Assembly (NCBI GenBank): GCA_900491605.1
Contig: UESW01004823.1
Location: 557,576-621,575, forward strand
Source of the DNA: Calamus simplicifolius
Taxonomy: Eukaryota > Streptophyta > Magnoliopsida > Arecales > Arecaceae
Direction of reading: 5' to 3'
Length of the DNA stretch: 64,000 nt
Shown: piece by piece, positions 1 through 9,750 of the stretch
Layout: the number at the start of each line of letters is the position of its first letter
Numbering within the stretch: the stretch's first letter is position 1
The notes under the pieces: generated by a model
Told to the model about the DNA's origin: nothing
The model's database searches: none
The model's input: only the letters and a program-made list of their open reading frames with translations
Made by a program: the position numbers and the translations under genes

Positions 1-1470
1 ACCTCCGTCTGAGAGGCCCCCAACTTCCCAGCCTCTTCTATCAAGGCCCTGGCTTGGACTTCTTCGGATAATTCGGCTAGCCCAAGCGCCAGCCTCCCCA
101 AAATCTTTTCGAGGGAGCTCCCAATGCGGGACTCCCACCTTGCTGCATCCCCTCTTCCGACGCACCTTTCCCGGTTACCACCATCTGCGTCTCCGCCATA
201 GGACCCCCCGAGGCCTCGGCCCGGCCTACCACTTGCGCCTCCCCTGCAGGCTCCGCCGAAGCCTCTATCTGGCCCGCTTCCTGAACTACCGTGAGCGACC
301 CGGCTTCACTACTACCGAACTCCCCTGCAGAGAGACCAAGAGGGAGCTCTCCCTGAACCTCCTTGGCTGCATCTGTCCCTTCCCCCTCTCCTGCTGGAGC
401 CGGTGGTGATCCCGCGGGGACGGAAGGCCCCACAGAAACGACCGCCTTCGCCAGATCCGTTGCTGGTTCCTCTTTCATGGGGGACGCGGTCAAACGAACC
501 AACGGAGCCTCGTCTGAGCTATCCGATATCTCTAACACGGGAGGACAAGGGATCATGGCTTCTCTCCCCAAACCCTCCTTCGCCCCCGGCGCTCCTGTCG
601 TAACCGCTCCGGTGTCCGGCGGGCTTCTTGCGGAGGTATGGGCCCTTTTCTCGGGCCTGCCGCTATCCGCGCCGCTGCTCTCCCCTGGGCGCTTTCCTCT
701 CTTCCTCTTGGCAAGGCTCGACAGTGCCGACCTCTTGGATGAAAGAATGAAACACGCACGATCAGATCCAAACACATTCATCAGGAAAACACACAGCGAA
801 AAAAGGTAACAGGGAGAACTCACCCTGCGGGTCCTGGGAGCTGAGCCCGGCTACGAAAAGGGCTCCCTCCGATAACAGGTCGTTGGCCGAAAACACTTGG
901 CCATTGCGAAGAACGTCCAAATCCCTCTCCTCCTGCGCTGACAAAGTTGGATGCGTTTCCGCATCCCTAACAAAGTTCCCCCATTTTCGAGGGAAGTCGA
1001 ACCAATGTTCCCCTTGCTATAACAAACCGGCTCTTCCATCCCTTAATAGAGGACGGTTTGTCCACAATAACGTTGAAGGACCTCCGGGGTCCAATGTAGG
1101 GCCACTTTGATTTCCTCCCAGGTATCAGATGGTAACAGGCGCGGAAAAGGGGAAGCGTAGCGACAATTTGAATCTGATGGCACATTGAAATAAATCCGAT
1201 AATGCTCCGCCAACTGTTCGGGGCCACCATCACCGGGCAGATGTTATAGTGGGTCATTATTTCCTTCACCAAGGGATGGAGAGGGAAACAAAAGCCTGCC
1301 TTCAAACTGTCTTCATAAATAAAGACCCCAGACTCCAGATCTCGCGAGACCCTATCTCCAGACTCCGGCGCCCGCAGAACGACATCTGAAGGCATGCCAT
1401 ACCATTGGTGAATCCTTCCCAAATCCTCAGCGACAATCTCCGAAACCACGTCGTCGGGGCTCATCGTCAT
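1..1470 (-). pseudogene. Antisense extra ORF of a Ty3/gypsy element (putative gypsy-type transposon domain), decayed and interrupted by an intron
   Basis: Read on the minus strand from ATG at 1470. Residues 1-170 resemble the plant 'putative gypsy type transposon' family: a FPLHPLVKEI stretch, then NSWRSIIGFISMC, then SSIKGWKSRF. The frame hits TAG near 967, and the natural sequence continues in another frame (944-824, starting SAQEERDLDVL). A good splice donor (AGG/GTGAGT, intron from 823) and an acceptor near 734 bracket a roughly 90-base intron. The second exon (733 leftwards) encodes a basic patch, then acidic Pro/Glu/Ala-rich low-complexity sequence. A further frame change near 125-145 leads into a coiled-coil-like stretch that runs off the window. 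The downstream frames do not join cleanly, so it is probably dead. It lies antisense, next to a plus-strand purine tract and 3' LTR. That is where Tat-lineage elements are known to carry extra ORFs. Lineage is inferred; no pol is visible. Confidence 0.6.
730..823 (-). other. Putative short intron in the antisense extra ORF
   Basis: GTGAGT begins at 823 reading leftwards, directly after a coding stretch ending SSQDPQ. The acceptor AG is at 735-734 after a T-rich run. Reading through the intron adds unnatural sequence and quickly reaches a stop. The join with the downstream frame is off phase, so either the acceptor has mutated or a nearby base was lost. Confidence 0.45.
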
Positions 1471-1566
1471 CTTAACTAAGAAAAACTCTAGGCGAAACAA
1501 CGGATGTCGCAAAGGGCGAAAGACGAAACTCTTCAAGAACAAGACGAAAGGATGCTGCAACATGCA

Positions 1567-1575
1567 CATATATAG
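1567..1575 (-). promoter_or_regulatory. TATA box for the antisense ORF
   Basis: CTATATATG on the minus strand lies about 100 bases before the ATG at 1470. This leaves a plausible 70-base leader. It suggests the ORF has its own promoter and is not read from the LTR, which faces the other way. Confidence 0.4.
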
Positions 1576-1873
1576 TGCGGCTATCGCCTTGCTTCCCCAC
1601 TAAGGAAGCCACCTTGAGAAGACAAGGCGTCCCGCCCGAGGCGTTCGGAACCGCCTCGACAAACGCTCGATCGATTGGGATTCGCGACGTGGCGCATTCC
1701 CAACCGTCACTTTTGAGAGAGCCTTACCCCCGAAGGCACGATGACCCTGACGCATTAATTAGGGCATCATTGCATGGGCTGTCTAAACCAAAACATCCCA
1801 TCCGGAACACGCCGCTTGGACTTATACTCCCTATGCCCGAACCTACGCTTCGAACTAGGGAGTGGAGGGCATG
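1576..1873 (+). other. Untranslated 3' body of family A gypsy element, with polypurine tract
   Basis: No credible coding sequence. A GACGTGGCG box sits near 1687. A purine-rich tract, AGGGAGTGGAGGG (about 1857-1869), lies just before the LTR start and fits a plus-strand polypurine tract. It fixes the LTR as the 3' LTR of a plus-strand element whose 5' part lies outside the window. Confidence 0.5.
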
Positions 1874-1924
1874 TGTTGGGGGGTAAAATCATCATTGCAT
1901 CAATATCCGTGCGAGGCGGCTAAG

Positions 1925-2112
1925 GCCGATATTCGGCCTTCCCAGGCTTCCGCTAGCTCGGCCTCCCCGGGCTTCCATAGCCTTCGGCCTCCCCGGGCTT
2001 CCGTAGCTCGGCCTAGCTTCCATCGGCCTCCTCGGGCGGGCTTCCGTAGCTCGGCCTTCTTCCGTAGCTCGGCTTCCGTATAGCTCGGCCTTCCCGGGCT
2101 TCCCTCGGCCTC
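1925..2112 (+). repeat. GC-rich minisatellite in the U3 of the family A LTR
   Basis: Degenerate units of roughly 24 bases built on CTCGGCCTCCCCGGGCTTCC. The open frames seen here on the minus strand are produced by the repeat and are not genes. Confidence 0.7.
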
Positions 2113-2435
2113 CCCCGAGCTTCCATGACCCGGCTTCACTGAATGCCCCACGATCCAATACCCACCTCCGCAGAACCTGACGCGGGAGAGCCTCAGCCTA
2201 CTGTAACGGCACCCTAGACAAGGAATCATACTGAGAAGTGGTCTAGAACCTATCAAGGCCACCTGAGACCTACATATCTACCAGATCTCAAGCCATCAAG
2301 GGGCTCTCCCAGCCGTCGACCCCTAACAGACAAGATACGGATCCCAACAGCCCCATAACGGCCTGATTCGATCCACTCCCGTATCCTAACAACCTCTGAA
2401 CCTTCCAAAAGGTGCTCAAGATCCAGGTGACAGTC

Positions 2436-2443
2436 TATAAATA
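2436..2443 (+). promoter_or_regulatory. LTR TATA box
   Basis: TATAAATA followed about 30 bases downstream by a C/T-rich start region. The same arrangement occurs in the other family A LTR at 42191-42198. Confidence 0.6.
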
Positions 2444-2764
2444 GGACACTCCCAGATTCCCTCAGGTACGCATATTCGCGCGCGCTCACACCCTCACTCC
2501 TCACTCTCCCGCTCTCTCGCCGGCAGCTCGTCAATGCTCTTGCCCTCTAGAGCTCCCGATTGGCCGCCCCTGGAGAGGCCTCCCGGAGAGATCCACCTCC
2601 CCACTATCTGGTTGATCGTCGATTTCTTCTCCACTGACTTGAGCGTCGGAGGGTCTTCCGCGGAGGGCCACCCCCAATGCCTCTCGCACGAGGACTTCTG
2701 TGCAGGTCCCCCCTTTTTAGAGATCGACCGCGCTCAAGTCGGAGGATGGATCCCGGCGGCAACA

Positions 2765-2963
2765 AGGTCTTAGTGATTAAAGTGATAGAGAAGCAAACTA
2801 AAGTAAGTTGAATGACATTTCAAAGAGCATGATGAAAGCAAGAATAGTTTTTTTTCTGTCAACAAGCATTTGCATTCTGTATTTGGTTTGAAACGGCCAT
2901 CAAAGCCAGCTTTCTTTAATGCCAAGTCTTGGGATAAGAATTTTAGAAATATCAAATACCCAG
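2765..2963. other. Short spacer between two retroelements
   Basis: About 200 bases of AT-rich sequence between the family A LTR and family B copy 1. No coding or repeat signal was recognised. Confidence 0.5.
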
Positions 2964-3014
2964 AGATGGGGGCAATAAACCCAGTAGGCAACAGTGATCG
3001 CATTTGACTCTGTC

Positions 3015-3310
3015 ATCTCTATTCGGCCATTTTTACTCGACCATTGAAGTCGGCCTCTCCCACTCGGCCATTAGAGTCGGCCTCTCCCACTCGGCCATTT
3101 CTACTCGGCCAACTTTACTCGGCCATTCAGATCAGCCATCTTCATCTGGATCGACTACTCTACTCGTCCATCTCTACTCGGCCATCCGGATCGGCCATCT
3201 TTATTTGGGTCAGTTACTCTACTCGATCATCTCTATTCGACCGTCTCCACCTGGCTGCCCAGATTGATCATTTTTACTCAGCCATTCGGGTCGGCCATTT
3301 TCAGTTGGCC
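3015..3310 (+). repeat. CTCGGCC-type U3 array of family B LTR
   Basis: Degenerate units of 20-25 bases such as TACTCGGCCATTTTTACTC. The same array type recurs at 9645-9750 plus 14255-14440, and in GC-richer form at 58380-58800 and 62195-62870. Confidence 0.7.
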
Positions 3311-3333
3311 TCTCTGCGCTGCAACCTTCTCCT

Positions 3334-3703
3334 TGTTGGAATATTAAACTTGTTTTAATGCACTCTTAAAAGACTAAAGGCTTCATGAGAGAAAGGAAGA
3401 GTCACTCTTGAAAAGACCAAAGGCTTCATGGGAGAAAGGAAGAGTCATTTTAAAAAGATAAGATGGTTCAGAAATTTAAAATTGACTCTTAGTATTTTGT
3501 AATTGACTCTTAATTTTCTGCAAATATCTTTTAGTTTTTCTATGCATGTATTAAATAGTGGTATATGAAAGGACATCTAGATGTTTATAAATATGGGAGG
3601 TGTTTGTCCATGAAATGTAGAAGTAGAAGAAGAAGATGATGAAAAATAGAGAGAGACCCAAAAGATGTATTTCCTCTACTGTGTGCCCACCTTGTTTCCA
3701 ACA
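3334..3703 (+). repeat. 5' LTR of copia C
   Basis: Starts TGTTGGAATATT and ends TTCCAACA (370 bases). It holds two copies of a roughly 45-base unit containing GAAAAGACCAAAGGC, where the 3' LTR has three. Compared with the 3' LTR it also lacks a block of about 80 bases near its end. Confidence 0.9.
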
Positions 3704-3705
3704 AG

Positions 3706-3718
3706 TGGTATCAGAGCC
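3706..3718 (+). other. Primer binding site of copia C (initiator-Met tRNA type)
   Basis: TGGTATCAGAGCC lies two bases after the 5' LTR. This is the standard sequence in plant Ty1-copia elements, complementary to the 3' end of initiator methionine tRNA. Confidence 0.9.
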
Positions 3719-3750
3719 TTATTTTTTTGAGAGGACCAATCTTGAGGGAG

Positions 3751-4904
3751 ATGGCCAACGATGGTGTGCATATTCAAGTTCCCAAGCTTACTAAGGAGAA
3801 CTATGGGAATTGGTGTATCCAAATGAAGTCCTTATTTGGCTCACAAGATCTATGGGAAATTGTTCAAGATGGCTACACCGAGCCTACAGCAGAGCAAGAA
3901 AGAGGGTACAATCAAGCACAAAAAGATACTTTAAGGGGCTTAAGGAGAAAAGACAAAAAGCTTTGTTCCAATTATATCAAGCTTTAGATGAGGTAACATT
4001 TGAGAGAATTGCTGAAGCAACCTCTGCAAATCAAGCTTGGGATACTCTCTCTACTATCTTTAAAGGAGAAGAAAAGGTGAAGCGAATCCGGCTTCAACAA
4101 TTGCGAGGAGAATTTGAAGTCACCACCATGAAGGAGACGGAAAACATATTTGACTACTTCTCTCGGATATTGGTTATTGTAAACCAATTGAAGAGAAATG
4201 GAGAGAAGGTAGAAGATGTTCGAGTGGTGGAGAAGATACTTCGGTCTTTGACACCGAGGTTTAAGCATGTTGTTGTCGCCATTGAAGAAGCTAATGATGT
4301 TGATACACTCTCCATCAATGCGTTGATGGGCAAACTTCAAATTCATGAACAAAAGATGCAAAAGAAAAATGAAGCACATAATACGGAGCAAATACTTCAA
4401 TCCAAGGTGGAGGCAAAAGACCAAAAAGAGAAAGATCAAGGGCTTCAATTGGCCTATAGTAACAAAAGAGATGACGGCAACAACTATCATGGTGGCCGTG
4501 GTGGCAGAAGCAACTACCGTGGTCGTGGTCAAGGCCATGACCGTGGTCAAAGAAGCTATAATGATGGACGAGGCCAAAGCTCAAATTTCAACAATGAAAG
4601 AGGTGGCAGAAGAGGTGGACGTGGACGAGGTAGAAGATCAATTGGAGGTCGTAACCAATCAAGATCCAATGTTCAATGCTATAATTGTCAAAAATATGGA
4701 CACTATAGCTATGAGTGTTGGAACAATAAGCAAAGCAACAACATTGAATCCAACAACCAAGAAGGAGAACCGACACTTCTTTTGTCATGCCAAGAAGATG
4801 GAGATTTGAAGAATATATGGTTTCTTGACTCAGGAGCCTCAAACCATATGTGTGGAAGAAAAGAGCTATTTATGGAATTGCAAGAAGGGAGTTTTGTGAT
4901 GTGA
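3751..4904 (+). pseudogene. Copia C gag and start of protease
   Basis: ATG at 3751 opens MANDGVHIQVPKLTKENY, a typical copia gag N-terminus. A frameshift near 3935-3950 moves coding into the next frame, which continues through the gag body, an RGG-rich basic linker (4485-4660) and a zinc knuckle C-x2-C-x4-H-x4-C (CYNCQKYGHYSYEC, near 4677-4720). The protease motif FLDSGASNHMC follows near 4820-4850, and the frame stops at 4902-4904. The RGG linker and knuckle are nucleic-acid-binding parts of the particle protein. Two frameshifts separate this ORF from both its own start and the pol ORF, so no continuous polyprotein could be made without recoding. Confidence 0.88.
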
Positions 4905-6344
4905 AGTTTGGGGATCTCTCCAAAGCTCCTATCAAGGAAGAGGTAAAATCATGATTTGGCAAAAGAATGGTAAACCTGATTTCATTTTCAATGTTTATTA
5001 TGTGCCAAGTTTGAAGAGTAATATTCTAAGTATTGGCCAACTGTTAGAGAAGGGTTATGCAATTTATATGGAAGGACTATCTCTAACTCTAAAATATTGG
5101 AATGGAAAGTTGATTACTCGTGTCCAGATGGCGAAGAACAGGATGTTTCCTCTTATCTTAAAGACGGAAGCACAAAATTGCTTGCAAGTGGATATCAAGG
5201 ACCCTTCCTGGCTTTGGCATCTCAGGTTTGGACATTTAAATTTTGGAAGTTTGAAATTATTATCTAATAAAGAAATGGTGAAAGGACTTCCACACATAAA
5301 TTATCCAAATGAAGTTTGTGAGAAGTGCACACTAGCTAAGCATGCAAAAGCTCCCTTCAAAAGTAGAAAATCTTGGAAAGCAACAAGACTATTACAACTA
5401 GTGCATACTGATATATGTGGACCTCTTCCAGAATCTTGTGATGGTAACAAATATTTTATAACATTTGTTGATGACTTTAGTAGAAAGTTGTGGGTTTATT
5501 TTCTTAAAGAAAAGTCGGCTGCACTCTTTATGTTTAAATATTTTAAATCTTTAGTTGAAAAAGAAAGTAACAATAAAGTGCAGATTTTGAGATCCGATAG
5601 AGGCGGAAAATATATGTCAAATGCTTTTAGAAGCTATTGTGATGAAGGAGTTCGACATCAATTCACCGCTCCGTATTCTCCACAACAAAATGGAGTGGCC
5701 GAGAGGAAGAACCAGACCATTCTTGATATGACTAGAAGCATGTTGAAAGAGAAGAACCTTTCCGAGCATTTTTGGGCTGAAGGGGTGGCATGTGCAACAT
5801 ATCTTATCAACCGAAGCCCAACAAAAGCCATCAAAGGTATGACACCAAAGAAGCTTGGAGTGGCTACAAACCAGGAGTAAGCCATATGAAGATTTTTGGG
5901 TGTATTGCCTATGCCCAAGTGCCACAAGAGAAGAGGAAGAAGCTTGATGATCGAAGCCAAAAATGCATCTTCATAGGATATAGTGAGCAATCCAAAGCCT
6001 ACAAATTGTATAATCCAATGACAAATAAGGTCATCATCAGTCGGGATGTGATTTTCAATGAAGATGGAGTATGGGATTGGAATGGAAAAGATTCTCATAT
6101 CAAATATATAACACCTTATAATGAAGCTGAGGAGAATACAAATGAGGAAGCTACTCAACCAATCTTGTCACCAGCAAGATCATCTTCATCACCACAAGTT
6201 ACACCGACTTCCTCAAGAAGTTCTATAAGCCCTGAAGAGTCAACAAGAAAGTTTAGAAGTATTAGTGATCTTTATGATGAAACAGAAGAAGTTGAACAAG
6301 TTGATTTATATTGTTTATTTGCTGATATTGAACCTCTAATTTGA
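4905..6344 (+). pseudogene. Copia C integrase region
   Basis: After a frameshift near 4905 the frame runs to 5880. It shows the integrase HHCC zinc domain (WHLRFGHLNF ... CEKCTLAKH), then catalytic D (HTDICGPLP), D (LRSDRGGKY) and E (QQNGVAERKNQ). A second frameshift near 5870 moves coding to the frame ending at 6344. That part holds the end of integrase (MKIFGCIAYAQVP, KCIFIGYSEQSKAYKL) and an acidic/serine-rich linker to reverse transcriptase. The catalytic residues are present; the frame is not continuous. Confidence 0.9.
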
Positions 6345-7860
6345 TGAAGCTATGCAGAAAGTTGAATGGAGAAAAGCAATGAAGGAGGAGATTCTTGCCA
6401 TAGAAAAGAATAATACTTGGGAGTTGACTTCACTTCCAAAAGGATAAAAAGCGATAGGCGTCAAATGGGTGTATAAAGTGAAGCGCACTGCTAATGGAGA
6501 GGTAAAAAATACAAAGCTCGTTTGGTTGCCAAAGGCTACAAGCAAAAGAAAGGGCTCGATTATGATGAAGTTTTCGCGCCTGTAGCCCATTTTGATTCAA
6601 TAAAGCTCATTTTCTCACTTGCATCTCATCACAATTGGAAAATATATCAAATGGATGTAAAGTCGGCATTTCTCAATGGCTACCTTGAAGAAGAAGTCTA
6701 TATTGAGCAACCTGAGGGCTATATCCATAAAGGCATGGAAGATAAAGTGTACAAGTTACACAAAGCTTTGTATGGATTAAAGCAAGCACCGAGAGCTTGG
6801 AATGCTCGAATTGATCACTATCTTCAAGATTGTGGTTTCAACAAATGCTCCTATGAACATGCTATTTATGTAAAGAAAAAAGAAGATGATATTTTAATTA
6901 TATGTCTATATGTGGATGACTTACTTGTAATAGGTAATTGCATGGAAATGATATATGGGTTCAAAGCAACCATGAGCAAGGAGTTCGAAATAACGGGAGG
7001 AGACTTGATGTCTTATTTTCTTGGCATTGAAGTAAGGCAAAGTGAAGATGGCATCTTCATTTCTCAAGAAAGTTATGTTAGAAACATTCTACAAAAATTC
7101 AAAATGGAGTGCTGCAAAGAAGTAAACACCCCAGTTGCTTATGGAGCCAAGCTTAGTAAAGAAGGAGAAGGAAAGGAGGTGAACTCATCTCTCTTCAAAA
7201 GCCTTGTTGGAAGTCTTCGTTATCTTACTATAAGCCGACCTGATATTGTCTATGGAGTTGGTTTGATTAGTAGATATATGGAACATCCAAAGGAGTCACA
7301 CTGGATGGCAGCAAAAAGGATTCTAAGATACCTCAAAGGAACTCTTGATCATGGTATGTTTTATACTCATTCTAATGATGCAAGTTTAATTGATTTTTCT
7401 GATAGTGATTGGGGAGGAGATCTTGATGAACGGAAAAGCACTTCTGGTTATATCTTTTATTTTGGTACTAATGCTTTTTCTTGGAGCTCAAAGAAACAAT
7501 CCATTGTTGCATTATCTACATGTGAAGCAGAGTATGTTGCAGCAGCATCATGTGCTTGTGAGGCCATATGGTTGCGCAACTTATTGAAAGAATTGAGTCA
7601 TTCACAAAAGGAGCATGTGAAGATATATGTTGATAATAAGTTGCTATTGAACTAGCTAAGAATCCAGTTCAACATGGAAGAAGCAAACACATTGACATAA
7701 TATTTCATTTTCTTCGTGATCAAGTTAAGAAAGGTATTGTGAAGGTTGTGTACTGTAAATCAAATGAGCAAATTGCTGATATATTTACAAAATCACTCAA
7801 AAGTGAAGATTTTCAAAAGCTAAGAAAGATGCTTGGAGTCATGGCACCAAGAAAAAACAA
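6345..7860 (+). pseudogene. Copia C reverse transcriptase and RNase H
   Basis: The RT start (WRKAMKEEILAIEKNNTWEL) contains an in-frame TAA near 6445 and a frameshift near 6510. From 6522 a clean frame runs to 7655: LVAKGYKQKKG-type fingers, QMDVKSAFLNG, YGLKQAPRAW, the catalytic YVDDLL (6909-6926) and SRPDIVYGVG. RNase H follows (DSDWGGDLDERKSTSGY, WSSKKQSIVALSTCEAEY). A frameshift near 7640 separates the last 70 codons (SKHIDI ... NEQIADIFTKSL), which end near the purine tract. Key residues survive, so decay looks moderate. Confidence 0.92.
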
Positions 7861-7866
7861 GTTTAC

Positions 7867-7875
7867 GGAAGGAAA
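7867..7875 (+). other. Polypurine tract of copia C
   Basis: GGAAGGAAA lies immediately before the 3' LTR, the expected plus-strand priming site. Confidence 0.7.
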
Positions 7876-8368
7876 TGTTGGAATATTAAACTTGTTTTAA
7901 TGTACTCTTAAAAGACTAAAGGCTTCATGGGAGAAAGGAAGAGTCACTCTTGAAAAGACCAAAGGCTTCATGGGAGAAAGGATGAGTCACTCTTGAAAAG
8001 ACCAAAGGCTTTATGGGAGAAAGGAAGAGTCATTTTAAAAAGATAAGATGGTTCAGAAATTTAAAATTGACTCTTAGTATTTTGTAATTGACTCTTAATT
8101 TTCTGCAAATGTCTTTTAGTTTTTCTATGCATGTATTAAATAGTGGTATATGAAAGGACATCTAGATGTTTATAAATATGGGAGGTGTTTGCCCATGAAA
8201 TGTAGAAGTAGAAGAAGATGATGATGATGAAAAATAGAGAGAGACCCAAAAGATGTATTTCCTCTAACATCTCCATAATAAGAGAGTGTTATTTTTCTTA
8301 TTGAAAGTATTCTCCACTTCCATCAATCTGGTATCAAAGCTCCTTATGTGCCTATCTTGTTTCCAATA
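7876..8368 (+). repeat. 3' LTR of copia C
   Basis: Starts TGTTGGAATATT and ends TTCCAATA (493 bases). It has three copies of the roughly 45-base repeat and an extra block (about 8266-8347) absent from the 5' LTR. The extra block contains TGGTATCAAAGC at 8329-8340, one base off the primer site. Confidence 0.9.
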
Positions 8369-8435
8369 CTCCTGGCTACAATAGGCTGGGAGTCGGAGAT
8401 AGAATCGGAGTCAGACAACTAAGGAATCGAAAAAC

Positions 8436-8775
8436 ATGAGCGGCGTCGGAGCACTAGATTTCTTCTACAGGGAGGCTCAGCGCCTTGGATACGTCACTTG
8501 TCCCACAATCAAACTTCTCTAGATGCAGAAGCAGTACAAACTTATAACTCTGGGGGCATCGGTCCTCTATCTTGGATGTGCTCCTGGTGCTTGGCTCCAG
8601 GTGGCCTGCCGGAGCATGGGTCCACTGGAAAAGGGTCGTGGTGGGTATATCAATATGAAGAAGGTGAAGGTTCCTTCTTCTTATTGTGACTTGAGGGTGA
8701 GAACAGTTTGTGCTGACGTGGTAAATCTTTCCAAGGATCAAATCACAGCAATGTCTCCCTAGCTAATGGAGTTAT
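8436..8775 (+). pseudogene. Captured 5' part of an FtsJ/RrmJ-type rRNA methyltransferase gene, copy in the 5' LTR
   Basis: From ATG at 8436 the frame reads MSGVGALDFFYREAQRLGYV, then LITLGASVLYLGCAPGAWLQ (SAM-binding motif I), VACRSMGPLEKG, KKVKVPSSYCDLRVRTVCAD and a stop at 8760-8762. This order and wording match the N-terminal half of plant FtsJ-like (RrmJ/MRM2-type) 2'-O-ribose methyltransferases. An in-frame TAG at codon 29 (8520-8522) is followed at once by ATG, leaving a 79-codon ORF (8523-8762) that still holds motif I. The motif aspartate after VL is Y here but D in the second copy. The catalytic second half is absent, so no active enzyme is expected. It lies inside a retrotransposon LTR. 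Confidence 0.85.
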
Positions 8776-8879
8776 GAGATCACGCTCGATCAACGATGGT
8801 GATCAATCTTTCAAAATGCCTCTAGCCTTACGGGTAGGATCCGACTTGGCCAGCCAAGCTGCGCCCTCAGTTACCCTCG

Positions 8880-9599
8880 GATCGGTCTCAACAGCCTCCA
8901 AATTGGGCTCAGCAACCTCCGAGCTGGTCTCAACAGCCTCTGAGCCAGTCTCAGCGGCCCCCAAAACAGACCTGTTGACTACAAGTCAGCAAATGACAAC
9001 GAAAAGACCTCCTGACTTCAAGTCGGCAAATGGCAACAAATCGCCCTCAACAGGCCAAGAAGACCTAATCAGCTCAAAGTTGGGAGAGATCAACTTCCCA
9101 GCTCACAGTTGATATACACTCACTTCCAAACTCCTCATCAAAGGAAAATGGTCATAAGCCAACTCATAGTTGGGAGAGATTAACTTCCTGGCTCACAGTT
9201 GACGGTGCTGGCCGCTCTCAGCCGGCCATGAAGATCCAACCAACTCATAGTTGGGAGAGATCAACTCCCCAGCTTACAGTTGATGGATGCCTATCTCTCA
9301 ACTCCAAGCCGGGAGAAGATTGCTAGCCGCTCTCACGACCAACCTGCCTCCAACCTTACTTAAAGTCTTTCGAGCAAGTAAGTGCATAGCTTCATAAAGC
9401 ATGCAAGTTCGGTCACTAGTCCACACAAGATAGACAAAAATCGAAAATATTGAAAAAAGAAAAGGATTCCCCCACGAGGAAGGAATCAGAGCCAAAGCTA
9501 GCATGCAAAGATAAGTACAAAGGCAAAGAGTGCTACACTCCTTTCGCTTAGCGAATGCAAGGCACGTGGCCACACAAGCTTAGGAATATGGGGGGCATC
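8880..9599 (+). other. Remaining body of family B copy 1 with 3' purine tract
   Basis: Contains repeats of CTCAACAGCCTCC type (8888-8965) and several copies of AACTCATAGTTGGGAGAGAT. Both match 61545-61870 of the complete family B element. It ends with the purine tract GGAATATGGGGGGC before the 3' LTR. The open frame at 8774-9112 is repeat-driven with no recognised domain. Confidence 0.6.
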
Positions 9600-9750
9600 T
9601 GATGAGGCAATAAACCCCATAGGTAATAGTGACCGTATTCGGCTCGGCCATCTTTACTTGGCCACTTCTACTCAGCCATCAAAGTTGGCCCTTTCTACTC
9701 GGCCATTGAAGTCGGTCTCTCCCACTCAGCCATCTTTACTCGGCCAACTC

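Larger units (their letters stand above)
1874..2764 (+). repeat. 3' LTR of family A Ty3/gypsy element
   Basis: Starts TGTTGGGGGG and ends GGCAACA (891 bases), with TATAAATA at 2436-2443. It matches the solo LTR at 41734-42419 at the start (GGGTAAAAT then ATTGCAT), in the middle (AGATACGGATCCCA), at the TATA box and at the GGCAACA end. The 5' target duplication cannot be checked because the element's left end is off the window. Confidence 0.75.
3334..8368 (+). mobile_element. Ty1-copia retrotransposon, family C, nearly complete but frame-broken
   Basis: 5' LTR 3334-3703, primer site 3706-3718, gag-pol 3751-7860, purine tract 7867-7875, 3' LTR 7876-8368. A perfect CTCCT target duplication lies at 3329-3333 and 8369-8373. 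The target sequence without the insertion exists at about 14446-14470 in the sister LTR, which confirms the boundaries. Domain order is gag, protease, integrase, reverse transcriptase, RNase H, the Ty1-copia order. Several frameshifts and at least one stop make it non-autonomous now. Confidence 0.93.
2964..8875 (+). repeat. 5' LTR of family B copy 1 (truncated, split by copia C)
   Basis: LTR sequence at 2964-3333 and 8374-8875 flanks the copia. It contains the CTCGGCC-type array (3020-3310) and the captured methyltransferase start. It matches the 3' LTR up to about 8875, where it passes abruptly into element body. About 0.8 kb of LTR end is therefore missing. Confidence 0.65.

Noticed and set aside
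1892..2262. Minus-strand frames of 88 and 120 codons
   Set aside because: Produced by the GC-rich minisatellite in the family A LTR.
3706..3718. Possible tRNA-related gene
   Set aside because: Only the 13-base primer site is present, with no cloverleaf. The same applies at 43067-43078.
4315..4584. Histidine-rich minus-strand frame opposite copia C gag
   Set aside because: It is the antisense of the RGG-rich linker.
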